A DNA stretch of 53,989 bases from Myxococcota bacterium (lineage in GTDB: Bacteria; Myxococcota_A; UBA9160; UBA4427), in NCBI GenBank assembly GCA_029268645.1, contig JAQWNI010000171.1, positions 1 to 53,989 of the forward strand. Direction: 5' to 3'. The notes beneath the pieces are model-generated. The model saw nothing but the letters and a program-made list of their open reading frames with translations, did no database searches and was not told the DNA's origin. Shown here in pieces: positions 17,832 through 26,669 of the stretch (its first letter is position 1; every line of letters starts with the position of its first letter). The translations under genes and the position numbers were made by a program.

Positions 17832-19022
17832 TCAGCCCCGATCCGAAGCTGTTGTGCTGAGAAACTCCCGGTAGATTTTTGCATGCCCCTCTGCCATCCG
17901 ACCTGCATCGAATTTTCGAGCACGTTCGGGACCTAGCACCGCCATTGCCCGCTTTTTGTCTGGGGATTTGAGGTGCTCGCGTAGGATCCGGGTTAGCTCC
18001 TCTGGCTGGCTGGGATCAAAAAGCGTGCCCGTTTCGGGTGTCAGGATTTCTTGCGGACCGCCCAATGACGCAGCAATCAAGGGCGTACCCAAACAAAGTC
18101 CCTCGACAAGAACAAGGCCGAAGGGCTCAGGAAAAGTCGAGGCATGTAGCTGAAGGTCGGCTGCGTTGAGTAGGTCGGGCACGTCGCCTCGCGAGCCGAG
18201 AAAGCGAATCGTGTTTTTCAGGTCTGCGTTTCGGATACGCGTTCTCATCGAAGAAACGTGGTGTTGATCTTCGTCCCGAATAGCGCCGACAAAAAGGATG
18301 CAAAGCTGGTCTCTTTCAGCTGGAAGAAGGTTCTCTACGGCCGATACGACAACATCGTGGCCTTTCCAGGGCTGAAGGTTTCCCACCATGGCAACCAGGG
18401 TTTGATTTTCGAGGATGTCTAGCTCAGCCCGGACCTCGGCTGAGTTTCGATGCACTCGTTTCCGAAACCTTTCCAGATCAATACCCAGCTTGACTTCCGA
18501 AAGGCGTTCCAGCGGAAATCCTTCTGACTCAAGCTCTTGATAGACATGGTGAGAAATGCAGATATAGCGATCGAAGCGCCGAGTCCAGTAGCGCTTAATG
18601 CGGGTCGCGGGCAGGTGGTAGGGCCCCCCCATTACGTTGACAATGCAGGGGATGTTCAGAGACTTTGCCGCGGGCAGCCAATCGTCGTATCCATAGTGGG
18701 GCGAGTTATTGAGGTGGACGAGGTCTACGTTTTGCGTTTTAAGGAATCGGCGTCTCGTCTGGATAGATCTGAGCATCCCGAATGCTTTTTTGAAGAGAGA
18801 CGGGCTCGAAGCATAGTCTCGCTCGGCTGACTGAAGTTCTGCCCAGATATGGACATCGACACCAATGTCTCGTAACGGTTGAACGAAGCGATTTTCCTCG
18901 TAGAAGACCACGACGGCCTCGAATTCCCGATCGTTCTGAAGCCGGATGCTATCGAAAAGTGCTTGATGGGAGCCGCCTGCGGTGCCGTCATTACAAAACT
19001 CGCAGTAGAGGATTTTTTTCAT
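17832..19022 (-). CDS. GT4 family glycosyltransferase
   Basis: 396 residues from ATG 19022 (a GTG at 19034 would add four). The GT-B fold is shown by the N-terminal FCNDGTAGGSHQALF glycine loop, the mid-protein VAMVGNLQPWKGHDV and the E-x7-E motif EPFGLVLVE near residue 310, all typical of the GT4 retaining family (glycosyltransferase group 1). It transfers a sugar from an NDP donor in the cytoplasm, probably onto a lipid-linked glycan, as the flippase gene lies just upstream in the same direction. Confidence 0.9.
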   Translation of the reverse strand: MKKILYCEFCNDGTAGGSHQALFDSIRLQNDREFEAVVVFYEENRFVQPLRDIGVDVHIWAELQSAERDYASSPSLFKKAFGMLRSIQTRRRFLKTQNVDLVHLNNSPHYGYDDWLPAAKSLNIPCIVNVMGGPYHLPATRIKRYWTRRFDRYICISHHVYQELESEGFPLERLSEVKLGIDLERFRKRVHRNSAEVRAELDILENQTLVAMVGNLQPWKGHDVVVSAVENLLPAERDQLCILFVGAIRDEDQHHVSSMRTRIRNADLKNTIRFLGSRGDVPDLLNAADLQLHASTFPEPFGLVLVEGLCLGTPLIAASLGGPQEILTPETGTLFDPSQPEELTRILREHLKSPDKKRAMAVLGPERARKFDAGRMAEGHAKIYREFLSTTASDRG

Positions 19023-19069
19023 TCTGTGATCCACGCGGGACGATGTGTTGCAGCGTAGTTCATGGTTAT

Positions 19070-20584
19070 CTAATTCGCTCTAAGTGTAAGGGTCTTCCTG
19101 ATTCTATGGCGGTCTTCGGCGGGAAGAATGCCACCCATGACGACCAGAGTCAGGAAAAGGGTTACAACGCATGCTTTGTAAATGAATGCGAGCCACCCCG
19201 ACTCGCTTTCGATATACGCGCAAGTGAGAACAGTCGCGAATCCGAGGATGATGAGTTTTATAACCGGCCGCCACTCGTAATGGACACGCCAAAGGCGTTG
19301 TGAGGCCCAGTAACAACCTGCGTAGCGAACGGCGAAAGCGACCACGGTGACTCCAGCGGCCCCATAACCGAGATAGCGCGGAATGAAAATCGCGTATCCC
19401 ACTAGGGCCACAACCGCGGAGACCCAATTTGCCGCAGTGATGAACTCGGTCCGTTCCTTCATGTGAATCCCCACATCCTGAAATCCTGTCCAACCTTGAA
19501 GCACGTAGGCTATGACGATCACGGGAACAAAGTGTGCGGCCGAGTAGAAAGCAGGTGTTGCCATGAGGTGGAGCACATCTTGCACAAAGACCGATAGCCC
19601 CACTGCTGTTGAGATGAGGAGAATGTTGAGATAGATGAAGGCGCGTGAGTAAATCACATCCCGATCGGGCCTTGCTGCGATTTCGAAGCGAGCCGGCTGC
19701 CAGATCATTTCAAAAGGCATGTAGCCTATAGCGGCGAGCAGAAAACCAAATTGATAGGCGAGAGAGTAGACGCCGACGACCGCCGTGTCGGCCGCCGCTT
19801 GAAGAAAGTAACGATCACCGAAAGTTACAGCGAAAGTCGCCATTTGTGTTCCGATGAGCGGAATTCCATAGCGAACGAGATCCCGGGTTGCCTGGCGGGA
19901 GAAATGAATTCCGACGTTCTTGAGGAGAAGTCCTCCGAGAACGGCACCGACAACGCTGCTCGCGATGAGGCTCGCCATAAAGACGCCTCGAACTCCCATT
20001 TCGAGTTCGACCAGGAAATACAAATTAAGTCCGACTTGGAGCAGCAGTTTGCCAAGCTGGCTGAGTACGAAATAGGTAGATTGTTCGCGTACTCGAAAAG
20101 CTGTTAGGGGCGCGATTGAGAAGCTGGAGGCAGCCAGACTCATTGCGGCAAGCCGGATGAGGCCTGCGTTGTCCCGACTGTCGAAAACAAGATCGGCCAG
20201 CCATGGGGCCAATGAATATGTCAACGCACCCATTAAGCAGTAACTGAGTGCCAGGACCATGAATGATGTCGAAACGACAGCATCTCGCTCCTGGTCCGTC
20301 GCGGCTTTGTGGTAGTACCGAAATATCCCGATGGCGATTTGCGCACCTGCGACAATCGAAATGATGTCGAGGGTCATCTCGATCAGTTCCATCACACCGT
20401 AGTCGGACGGAGTGAGAAACCGGGTGTAGATGGGAAGCATAAAAAATGAAACAGCTTTGCTAAGGACGACACCGAGTCCATAGATCAGTGTATGCCGGCC
20501 GATTCGGCTCATGCTGAATGGACCGTAATTCGGTTCGCCATCAGCTGAGGAGCGCCCCTCCGCCGTATCCCTCACGTCACCCAT
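19070..20584 (-). CDS. Oligosaccharide flippase (Wzx-like)
   Basis: 504 residues with about 12-14 membrane helices. The N-terminal block GLGVVLSKAVSFFMLPIYTR followed by FLTPSDYGVMEL is the signature of polysaccharide-type MOP flippases. It should move undecaprenyl-linked glycans across the inner membrane. It is followed by the GT4 gene after 47 bases, likely one transcription unit. Together they suggest a short surface-glycan locus. Confidence 0.88.
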   Translation of the reverse strand: MGDVRDTAEGRSSADGEPNYGPFSMSRIGRHTLIYGLGVVLSKAVSFFMLPIYTRFLTPSDYGVMELIEMTLDIISIVAGAQIAIGIFRYYHKAATDQERDAVVSTSFMVLALSYCLMGALTYSLAPWLADLVFDSRDNAGLIRLAAMSLAASSFSIAPLTAFRVREQSTYFVLSQLGKLLLQVGLNLYFLVELEMGVRGVFMASLIASSVVGAVLGGLLLKNVGIHFSRQATRDLVRYGIPLIGTQMATFAVTFGDRYFLQAAADTAVVGVYSLAYQFGFLLAAIGYMPFEMIWQPARFEIAARPDRDVIYSRAFIYLNILLISTAVGLSVFVQDVLHLMATPAFYSAAHFVPVIVIAYVLQGWTGFQDVGIHMKERTEFITAANWVSAVVALVGYAIFIPRYLGYGAAGVTVVAFAVRYAGCYWASQRLWRVHYEWRPVIKLIILGFATVLTCAYIESESGWLAFIYKACVVTLFLTLVVMGGILPAEDRHRIRKTLTLRAN

Positions 20585-21326
20585 TAGAAAGGCTCTTTCT
20601 CTGGCATTTCCGACCCCTTAAGCCAGACTGATCACGACGCTTGCCTCGATGAAGAGTTGAGCTTGGCTTGGCGTTCGAACGCACCTTGGAAGGACTTGGC
20701 CGTGGGGGTTCTTTGAGGTCAGGGTCGTGTCCAGCGGGAACCGTAGCGAATCTGTTGACTGTCATTCATAACAGCTTTGCAGAACCTCAAATCCAGCAAA
20801 AACGTCAGGGTCTCGATGTTTGTCCCAACCAGAATCGGCCGGCAAGTCTCGGGCCGACAATGGGCACGGGGTTCATAGGCCCGTGGTTGGAGAGTTTGGT
20901 GTGCATGTGCGATAGCCGATCTCCGAGAGTAGAATCGAGGGCCTACTGAAGAGATCGCTCTCGTATACGGATTTGCCACGATTGATTCGTCCATCAGACC
21001 CCCTTGGTTGCATCTGAGCGGAGCCTTCCAACCCGACGGGACCTCCGGGGCGGGCTGGCAATCCGGATTTCGATCGACCCCGGGGGCCCCTTTAAAAGGA
21101 GAGGGCCGTACCCCGCGACGTGTCGAGCACCCCTCGTTTTGCATAGAGCCGCTCGTCCATTTTTGCCGCTTAAGAAGTGGCGTCTGGCCAAAGATTCAGG
21201 ACAAAATGACCGATGTTGTCTACAGGGTGGAGTTCTCCGTCTTCGTCTGTGGATTCAGCAGCGACTTTTCGTTTGGGCAGGTGCCCCGCCCAGCCTAGAG
21301 ATCTAGATTCCATCCAATGGAGAGCG
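20585..21326. other. Divergent intergenic region, 740 bp
   Basis: This separates the flippase from the FkbH-like gene. Open frames occur on both strands but all are Arg/Pro/Ser-rich with no family resemblance and no matching ribosome binding site. I see no tRNA, insertion sequence end or long repeat. It presumably carries the promoters of both neighbours. Confidence 0.5.
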
Positions 21327-23447
21327 ATGGTTTTCGCTTCTTTTAAGGATCCTGCGAATATGACGTCAATCAAGCATCAATCGGGATACCAAAGCCTTCG
21401 CGCGCATCGTGACGGGGTGATCGACGCGTGGCACCGAGTGCATTTCCAACCGAGCCGAGTTGACCGATATCAAATAGAGGGGGCGGGTCCCGAAAGCGTC
21501 CCGCGGCTAAAAGCTGCTTTTGTCGAACCTCTGTTCGAACTCTTTTTGAGCTACCTCGAAACCGGCGAATCCCGATATCGAGATGTCTACCTCGATGAGC
21601 GACTGCGCTATGCCCCTCACCAAGCGTCTCCGTCGATCCGTCGCGAGTTTTTTTCTGAGGTCCTCGAAGAAGATGCGGGCGTGTTGGCGGACATTCTCGG
21701 TGGAGAATGGCAGGAGCTTGAAAAGACTTGGATAGGCCTTCACGAAAGTTTGCGAGAGGCCTCTACCGGCGATTCTATCCGGCTTCTGACCCTCGGCGAT
21801 TGCGTGATGAACGATCTGCGGGTCTTTCTCATTCCCGCCAGTCGCGCGCTCGGAATTGATCTCGATATGCGGGAGCTCTATTTCAGCGCGTTGATCGGGC
21901 GAGAACTCTCGACGGCCCAAGCCGAACGGTTTCTCGCACAGAATCCGATGGATTTGATTGCGTGCTCGTTTTTTACCTACGAAGGCATCCCGCCCTACGT
22001 AGCACTCTTGCGCGATGCGGACAGGCTTCGATGGTCGGGTCTTGACGGCCGGGTTGATGCTTTGGTTGGTCTGGCCGCTGACATGTTGAATCGGCTCCGA
22101 GAAAAGACCGATGCTCCGTTTCTTCTCCATGACGCATGTGGGCTACCGCTCGGCCGATGGCGACGGCGTCTGCCGATTTTGCCGCCGATTTCCTATGGGC
22201 GTCAGCGCATGTTGAAGCGTTTGAACAGTGGACTTGCTGAATTGGCAGAGGCTACGCCGAATTGCTTGCTCATTTCGGAGTCCGAGGTGGTTCGTCGCGA
22301 AGGGCATCGTGCTTGTTCGGAAGAGATCGTCCCGGCGCGAATTGCTCAGCAAGCCATGTTCCATACAGCGCGTTTCGGCTCTCTGCTCGCGAGTCATTAC
22401 GTGGAGGCTCTTTCATCATTTAGAGATCTTCGGAAAGCAAAAGTTCTTTTGGTCGACTTTGATAATACGCTCTGGGACGGCGTCATGGCGGACGGTCAAG
22501 TCATTCAGCATAAAGATCGGCAAGAGCTGCTGCTCAAGCTAAAGGAGTCCGGGATCGTTCTTGTTGCTGTCAGCAAAAACGATCCGAAGAATATCCGTTG
22601 GGACGAAATGGTTCTATCCCCAGATGATTTCGCTCTGAAAAAAATATCTTGGGACATCAAGGTCAAGTCAATAGAGCTAACGGCTCAAGAGCTCGATCTC
22701 GGGATGGATTCTTTCGTCTTTATTGACGATAGCCCTCAAGAGCGGGAGTTCGTCCGCAGCGCTCTTCCTTCCGTAATCAATTTTGATGCAACCCTCGCTT
22801 CGACTTGGCGTGCGCTCGCGCGACTTCTTGAATTTCCGAACACAAGAGACACGGCCGAGGCCAGAGCTCGTACGGAAATGTACCGAGCTCAGGCAGAAAG
22901 GAGAAAGGCGACAAGTGGTTCAGTTGACTTTGAATCCATGCTGGGCGATCTCGGCTTGGTTCTGCGATTTGGCGTGGCGAGGACCGAAGACCTCGACCGT
23001 GTGACAGAGCTCGTTCAACGCACGAATCAATTCAATACGACGACGATCCGTTATGACCGAAGCCAGCTGGAGGAATTTGTTGCCAGCGCAGAGCAAGAGA
23101 TTTATGTGGCAAACTTGGCTGATCGATTCGGTGATTTTGGTCTTGTCGTTGTCGTCATTGTCGAACGTGAGGATTCCCGGGTCGTGTTTAATTCTTTCAT
23201 AATGAGTTGTCGTGCGATGGGTTACGGCGTTGAGCAGGTTGCGTTGTCACGCGTGATGGAAGCAGAGGGGGCAGGGAAAGAATTTGTTGGTGTTTTCCGA
23301 CCCTCTGACCGCAATGATCCAGCAAGTGGGTTGTATGGAGAGGCGGGTTTTACGCAAGACGGCACAGAAACAGAGTTGTGGAAGCTGTCAGCCGCGAAGT
23401 CTCCGGGTGTTGTGCCGGCATGGATCCGAATTGAGGCGAGAACCTGA
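21327..23447 (+). CDS. FkbH-like HAD-IIIC phosphatase/acyltransferase
   Basis: 706 residues from ATG 21327 (GGAGAG just upstream); ATG 21360 (AAGGA 10 bases upstream) is nearly as good. After an N-terminal region of about 370 residues comes the HAD domain: VLLVDFDNTLWDGVMADG carries the DxD nucleophile pair, VAVSKND and FVFIDDSPQERE complete the active site. The C-terminal GNAT-like part reads RTNQFNTTTIRY and FNSFIMSCRAMGYGVE. Such proteins move a glyceryl unit from 1,3-bisphosphoglycerate to an acyl carrier protein in polyketide pathways, but relatives also occur in surface-glycan loci. It is divergent from the flippase and convergent with the NRPS operon, so its pathway is open. Confidence 0.85.
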   Translation: MVFASFKDPANMTSIKHQSGYQSLRAHRDGVIDAWHRVHFQPSRVDRYQIEGAGPESVPRLKAAFVEPLFELFLSYLETGESRYRDVYLDERLRYAPHQASPSIRREFFSEVLEEDAGVLADILGGEWQELEKTWIGLHESLREASTGDSIRLLTLGDCVMNDLRVFLIPASRALGIDLDMRELYFSALIGRELSTAQAERFLAQNPMDLIACSFFTYEGIPPYVALLRDADRLRWSGLDGRVDALVGLAADMLNRLREKTDAPFLLHDACGLPLGRWRRRLPILPPISYGRQRMLKRLNSGLAELAEATPNCLLISESEVVRREGHRACSEEIVPARIAQQAMFHTARFGSLLASHYVEALSSFRDLRKAKVLLVDFDNTLWDGVMADGQVIQHKDRQELLLKLKESGIVLVAVSKNDPKNIRWDEMVLSPDDFALKKISWDIKVKSIELTAQELDLGMDSFVFIDDSPQEREFVRSALPSVINFDATLASTWRALARLLEFPNTRDTAEARARTEMYRAQAERRKATSGSVDFESMLGDLGLVLRFGVARTEDLDRVTELVQRTNQFNTTTIRYDRSQLEEFVASAEQEIYVANLADRFGDFGLVVVVIVEREDSRVVFNSFIMSCRAMGYGVEQVALSRVMEAEGAGKEFVGVFRPSDRNDPASGLYGEAGFTQDGTETELWKLSAAKSPGVVPAWIRIEART

Positions 23448-23448
23448 T

Positions 23449-24075
23449 TCAGGAGTCAGGAGGTAAGGAGGCGCTTCCAGGATGAGCGGGCGTCGAGAGG
23501 GCCTGCACTCCGGTATCATCTTTCGCGATGACCCAGCCTTTGACGTCAGCTAGGTAGAAAATTCGAGGGTCTTCAAAGTTTTTTTCGCCACCCGTTGTGG
23601 CTTCGAACCTCTTGGCCATGCTTCGGATGATGACCGGTTCACGCGACGGATTCAGGACTTGCAGCTGATGGGCTAGTTCTGCGAGATGGTCCGCCCAGTC
23701 GCGTCTTCGTTCTCTCCGGTCGATGACTGCTTCCGCATAGTTGGCGGTCAGTAGAGTGGCCATCAGCACAATCGCGAGCCGCCGTTGTGACTGCCCCGAG
23801 AAGGCTGTTTGGCCGCTCGGTTTTTTTTCGGGAAAAGCTTCCGCGACCATCCAAGTGCCCCAGAAAAGCGCTGTGACGTGGTAGCGGCTTTCGAGCCAGG
23901 CATAGAGCTGGAACTCCGTCTCGACGAAGTCGGGGCCATCTCCGTCTCAGGAAATTCTTGGATAAAGGATGTTCCAGGATTCCCTCGTGAAACTCAATGC
24001 AATGGACTGGGTATCGGCTTGTCGCCAGCCCATCCAATTGTCCGCGAGGTGAACAGGAAGGGTGAATCTTCGGGA
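23449..24075 (-). pseudogene. Decayed GT39-type membrane glycosyltransferase
   Basis: Two pieces in one frame. The first (24075-23950) reads HLADNWMGWRQADTQSIALS and RESWNILYPRIS, the first periplasmic loop of GT39/ArnT-like glycosyltransferases. An in-frame TGA at 23949-23947 stands where these proteins have Trp. It is followed at once by DGDGPDFVETEFQLYAWLES, the next conserved block. The frame then jumps to the family's C-terminal tail (one membrane helix, DPRIFYLADVKGWVI), so about 300 central residues are missing. There is no start codon or first helix. Family identification is from memory of the motifs. Confidence 0.65.
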
Positions 24076-24085
24076 TCACGTCTGT

Positions 24086-25009
24086 CTACATCCCTCTTTG
24101 TCGGTGAAAGCGACCCATACGCTCAAGTAATCGTGTGGCGATCCAGCCGCCGTAGTATTTGAGTGATTCAATCGGCTGAATACAGTCTCCTGGCGGTCGG
24201 GGCGCCCATCCAAGCTTGCGTAGGAAAGAGTTCAACGCGTAGATCAGGGCATACCTTTTTGTGAGAGCCGTGTAGTAGACGACTCCGATCGAGATTGAAA
24301 CAAGGGCAGCCTTGCGATCAGTGTTGTCATGTCGAGGGAGAGTCCGCGACATGTGGGCCGAAGTGGATGGCATGAAGACCCCTTGTCCGGGCAGTAGGTC
24401 GTCGTGGACGACCGCTCTAGGGGCATGATGCTCTCGCCAGTTGACGTCGGCCAATGACCCCCGAACGATCCACCCTTCTACGGCCAGTTCGTCTACGGTA
24501 TTTCGGTCATTTGGATCCCATGCAGAAAATTGCTTCTGGCCTTGGATCTGAAGGAAGAAGTTGTTTTCTCGGTCTATGTGGAATGGGGTGAGCGAGGGCG
24601 GGGCTGAGATAAAAATGTAGGCATCGGAGTCAAATATAGTTTGACTTTCCTGGCCGATGAGTTGAGCCCCGGCTGCGATGACTTCGTCGATAAGTGGCCC
24701 ATACTCAGGGTCGCTACGGACTTCGTAAATGGCGATCCAGCTTCCGGGTTCATGGAGGTTGTCGAAAATATCGTCGATAGATCGACCCTGCGGAGGTTGG
24801 GTTCCCAAGATGAAGTCTGAGCCAGCCTCAGCGTTGGGGTCAATGAATTTAACTTTTCCCGTTTTCGCTGAATCGAGACGTTTGGCCAGTTCCCGAAGTG
24901 CTTGTGCACTGAGCAATGGATGGTCGGAGAATTCGTGTTCGATGCGGTTTATTTTTCGTGCATCGAAAGGGTGAGTTGACCTGATTTTGCGGTCGCCTAT
25001 GCCCGTCAT
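24086..25009 (-). CDS. JmjC/cupin-like Fe(II) oxygenase
   Basis: 307 residues. The metal triad of the Fe(II)/2-oxoglutarate cupin fold is visible as His144-x-Asp146 in TPFHIDRENNFF and the distal His219 in MPSTSAHMSR, with the typical IQGQKQFSAWDP strand between. This matches transcription-factor-like JmjC or cupin_8 hydroxylases. Its ATG overlaps the upstream hydrolase stop (ATGA), making it the last intact gene of the NRPS operon. A role in hydroxylating a carrier-bound residue or the finished product is an inference from position. Confidence 0.75.
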   Translation of the reverse strand: MTGIGDRKIRSTHPFDARKINRIEHEFSDHPLLSAQALRELAKRLDSAKTGKVKFIDPNAEAGSDFILGTQPPQGRSIDDIFDNLHEPGSWIAIYEVRSDPEYGPLIDEVIAAGAQLIGQESQTIFDSDAYIFISAPPSLTPFHIDRENNFFLQIQGQKQFSAWDPNDRNTVDELAVEGWIVRGSLADVNWREHHAPRAVVHDDLLPGQGVFMPSTSAHMSRTLPRHDNTDRKAALVSISIGVVYYTALTKRYALIYALNSFLRKLGWAPRPPGDCIQPIESLKYYGGWIATRLLERMGRFHRQRGM

Positions 25010-25917
25010 GACTGCCGAGCCTTTGGTGCCAGCGCAACAAGTTCGAACCAGTCGGTCAGGTCCTGAATCAGCCTGTTTCGGTCTTCGGTCGTCTGGAAAG
25101 TGTGACCTGTTTCCGGATAATGGGTTAAGTGAATCAAAGCGGGGCGACTAAGGTTCGGGTACAGGTCGCGTAATTGCCCAGGGTAGTTGTAGTAATTGCT
25201 CCATCCACCCGTAAATCCGTAAAAGAGATGGCAGCCTCGTTGAATTGTTTCCTCGATGTGTCGAGCAATATCATACTTGTCGGAGAGGCCTGTCCTGAAT
25301 AATTCCGGTCGCTCTTTCTCTGAGGAGCGCTTGAATGACCGGCGAAGTAGGTCTTGGATTTGCTTCGGATTGACGTTCTCTAGGCTCAGGAGGTGGTTCA
25401 TTCGCTCTCGACTACGCAGACGGGGGAGATAGTGGTTTAAGTACCATTTGGGTGTCCGGTGAACGGTGGGGTCGAGCAGGGCGGCTCCAACCACTCGCGA
25501 GTCACCGCGCGCTGCCCGGAGCGAGTTGTCGGCGCCGGAGCAGAGGCCGGCCAGAATAAAGCGAGAAACTCCAATTTTTGATTCCAGGAAGTCGAAGGTT
25601 TCTGCAATGTCGACCAATACTCCGTCGGAAAGGGTGCGACCGTCCTTCCGCGGAGGACTGTCGCCGACTCCTGCGAAGTCAAAGCGGAAGGCAGGAAGTC
25701 CGCGCATCGCGGCCGCTCTGGCCAAGCGGACATGAAGACGACTGGGGCCGGCCTTGTGAAGGATTCCCGCATTGAGAATCACTAGGCAGGGTCTATCCGT
25801 GTCAACTTTGACAGAGGGAAGCGTTAGGATCCCATTGAGGTCCGAACTGAAGCCATATTGAATGGCCCGTTCGTCGGGGGAAGTACTGCATTCAGCCGTT
25901 TGGGTTTCAGGGGTCAT
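25006..25917 (-). CDS. Alpha/beta hydrolase, exosortase-A-associated type 1 like, Cys nucleophile
   Basis: 303 residues from ATG 25917, which overlaps the upstream stop as ATGA. The fold is shown by ILNAGILHKAGPSRLHVRLA, FRFDFAGVGDS and the nucleophile elbow GLCSG, where Cys126 replaces the usual Ser. A C-terminal catalytic His is likely in ETGHTF. The HKxGPxRLxVRLAR pattern and the Cys elbow match what I remember of 'hydrolase 1, exosortase A system-associated'. In this operon it may release or edit carrier-bound intermediates, since no thioesterase domain is present in the megasynthases. Confidence 0.72.
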   Translation of the reverse strand: MTPETQTAECSTSPDERAIQYGFSSDLNGILTLPSVKVDTDRPCLVILNAGILHKAGPSRLHVRLARAAAMRGLPAFRFDFAGVGDSPPRKDGRTLSDGVLVDIAETFDFLESKIGVSRFILAGLCSGADNSLRAARGDSRVVGAALLDPTVHRTPKWYLNHYLPRLRSRERMNHLLSLENVNPKQIQDLLRRSFKRSSEKERPELFRTGLSDKYDIARHIEETIQRGCHLFYGFTGGWSNYYNYPGQLRDLYPNLSRPALIHLTHYPETGHTFQTTEDRNRLIQDLTDWFELVALAPKARQS

Positions 25918-26669
25918 GGAGCCAGGCCCGTCCATGTAGAAATGGTTTGAATCGCCCGGGCCGAAACAGGGCCGGCTCCGAAATTGCTCTCTTCAAGCCA
26001 CGGGGGAGGGGCATCGGTCTCTTCGAAAGCCATGCGTCTAAGGTTCTGTCCGATAAGCTCTCGAAAACGATCGGGAATCAGCTTGGAACCCAAGACGAGT
26101 GCCTGGTGGGGCCAAGAAGAATGACTTTCGCGGGGCTCTTTCTTGATCTCCAGAAGCATCTGCTCAAAATCTCGTACGTTTGCAGCGCCTCCCGAATCCA
26201 TTGGCACCGGTTGATCGAGCTGGCCGGTCCACTGTGCGCCCAAGACCGATTGGGAACGGAGGTCAACCGGATCCCACAAGATGAGGCCTTGAGTGTCCGC
26301 GTGTCTCAGCCCAGCGGCGGTCGCGAGGAGCGCTCCGAGCCGAAGGCCGAGAAGGTGTACGCCTTTCAGCTCGGCGATCGCCCTAAGCTCATTGATAGCC
26401 ACCCCGATGTCTTCGACCCAGTCGTTGAGTGTGACCGAATCTACGTCGCCGGCGGAGTCCCCGGTTCCCCGGTAGTCGAACCGCAGGACATGCCAACCGG
26501 ATCGAGCTAGGGAGTCCGACAGGATCCGAAAGGAACGATGTGCGCGGCTAGATTCCGACCCTAAGGGATTGCAGAGGACGACACCCTTCCCTCCGGGTCC
26601 TCGGAGGACGGGCGGATGGTAGAGGCCGTAGAGGCGTTTCCTCTCTGGACCCATAAAGAAAGGGTTCAT
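25914..26669 (-). CDS. Alpha/beta hydrolase-like, exosortase-A-associated type 2, no Ser nucleophile
   Basis: 251 residues from ATG 26669, overlapping the NRPS stop as ATGA; an in-frame GTG at 26750 would lie inside the NRPS. The fold markers are VLCNPLGSESSRAHRS and LRFDYRGTGDS. The elbow reads GLRLG with Arg110 where the Ser/Cys nucleophile belongs, a pattern I recall for 'hydrolase 2, exosortase A system-associated'. So it is probably a pseudo-hydrolase or a binding partner of the next gene product rather than a classical thioesterase. Confidence 0.7.
   Translation of the reverse strand: MNPFFMGPERKRLYGLYHPPVLRGPGGKGVVLCNPLGSESSRAHRSFRILSDSLARSGWHVLRFDYRGTGDSAGDVDSVTLNDWVEDIGVAINELRAIAELKGVHLLGLRLGALLATAAGLRHADTQGLILWDPVDLRSQSVLGAQWTGQLDQPVPMDSGGAANVRDFEQMLLEIKKEPRESHSSWPHQALVLGSKLIPDRFRELIGQNLRRMAFEETDAPPPWLEESNFGAGPVSARAIQTISTWTGLAP

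Noticed and set aside
20719-21144. 141-codon minus-strand frame in the intergenic region before the FkbH-like gene
   Set aside because: Arg/Pro/Ser-rich, no ribosome binding site, no family resemblance; overlapping frames on the other strand are equally open.
21327-23447. Methoxymalonyl-ACP pathway for the PKS
   Set aside because: The AT carries a malonyl-type HAFH motif and the other genes of that pathway are missing.
23947-23949. TGA in the GT39-like frame as a selenocysteine or recoded codon
   Set aside because: The residue expected there is Trp, no SECIS-like hairpin is evident downstream, and the gene is also missing its start and centre. A pseudogene explains all of this.
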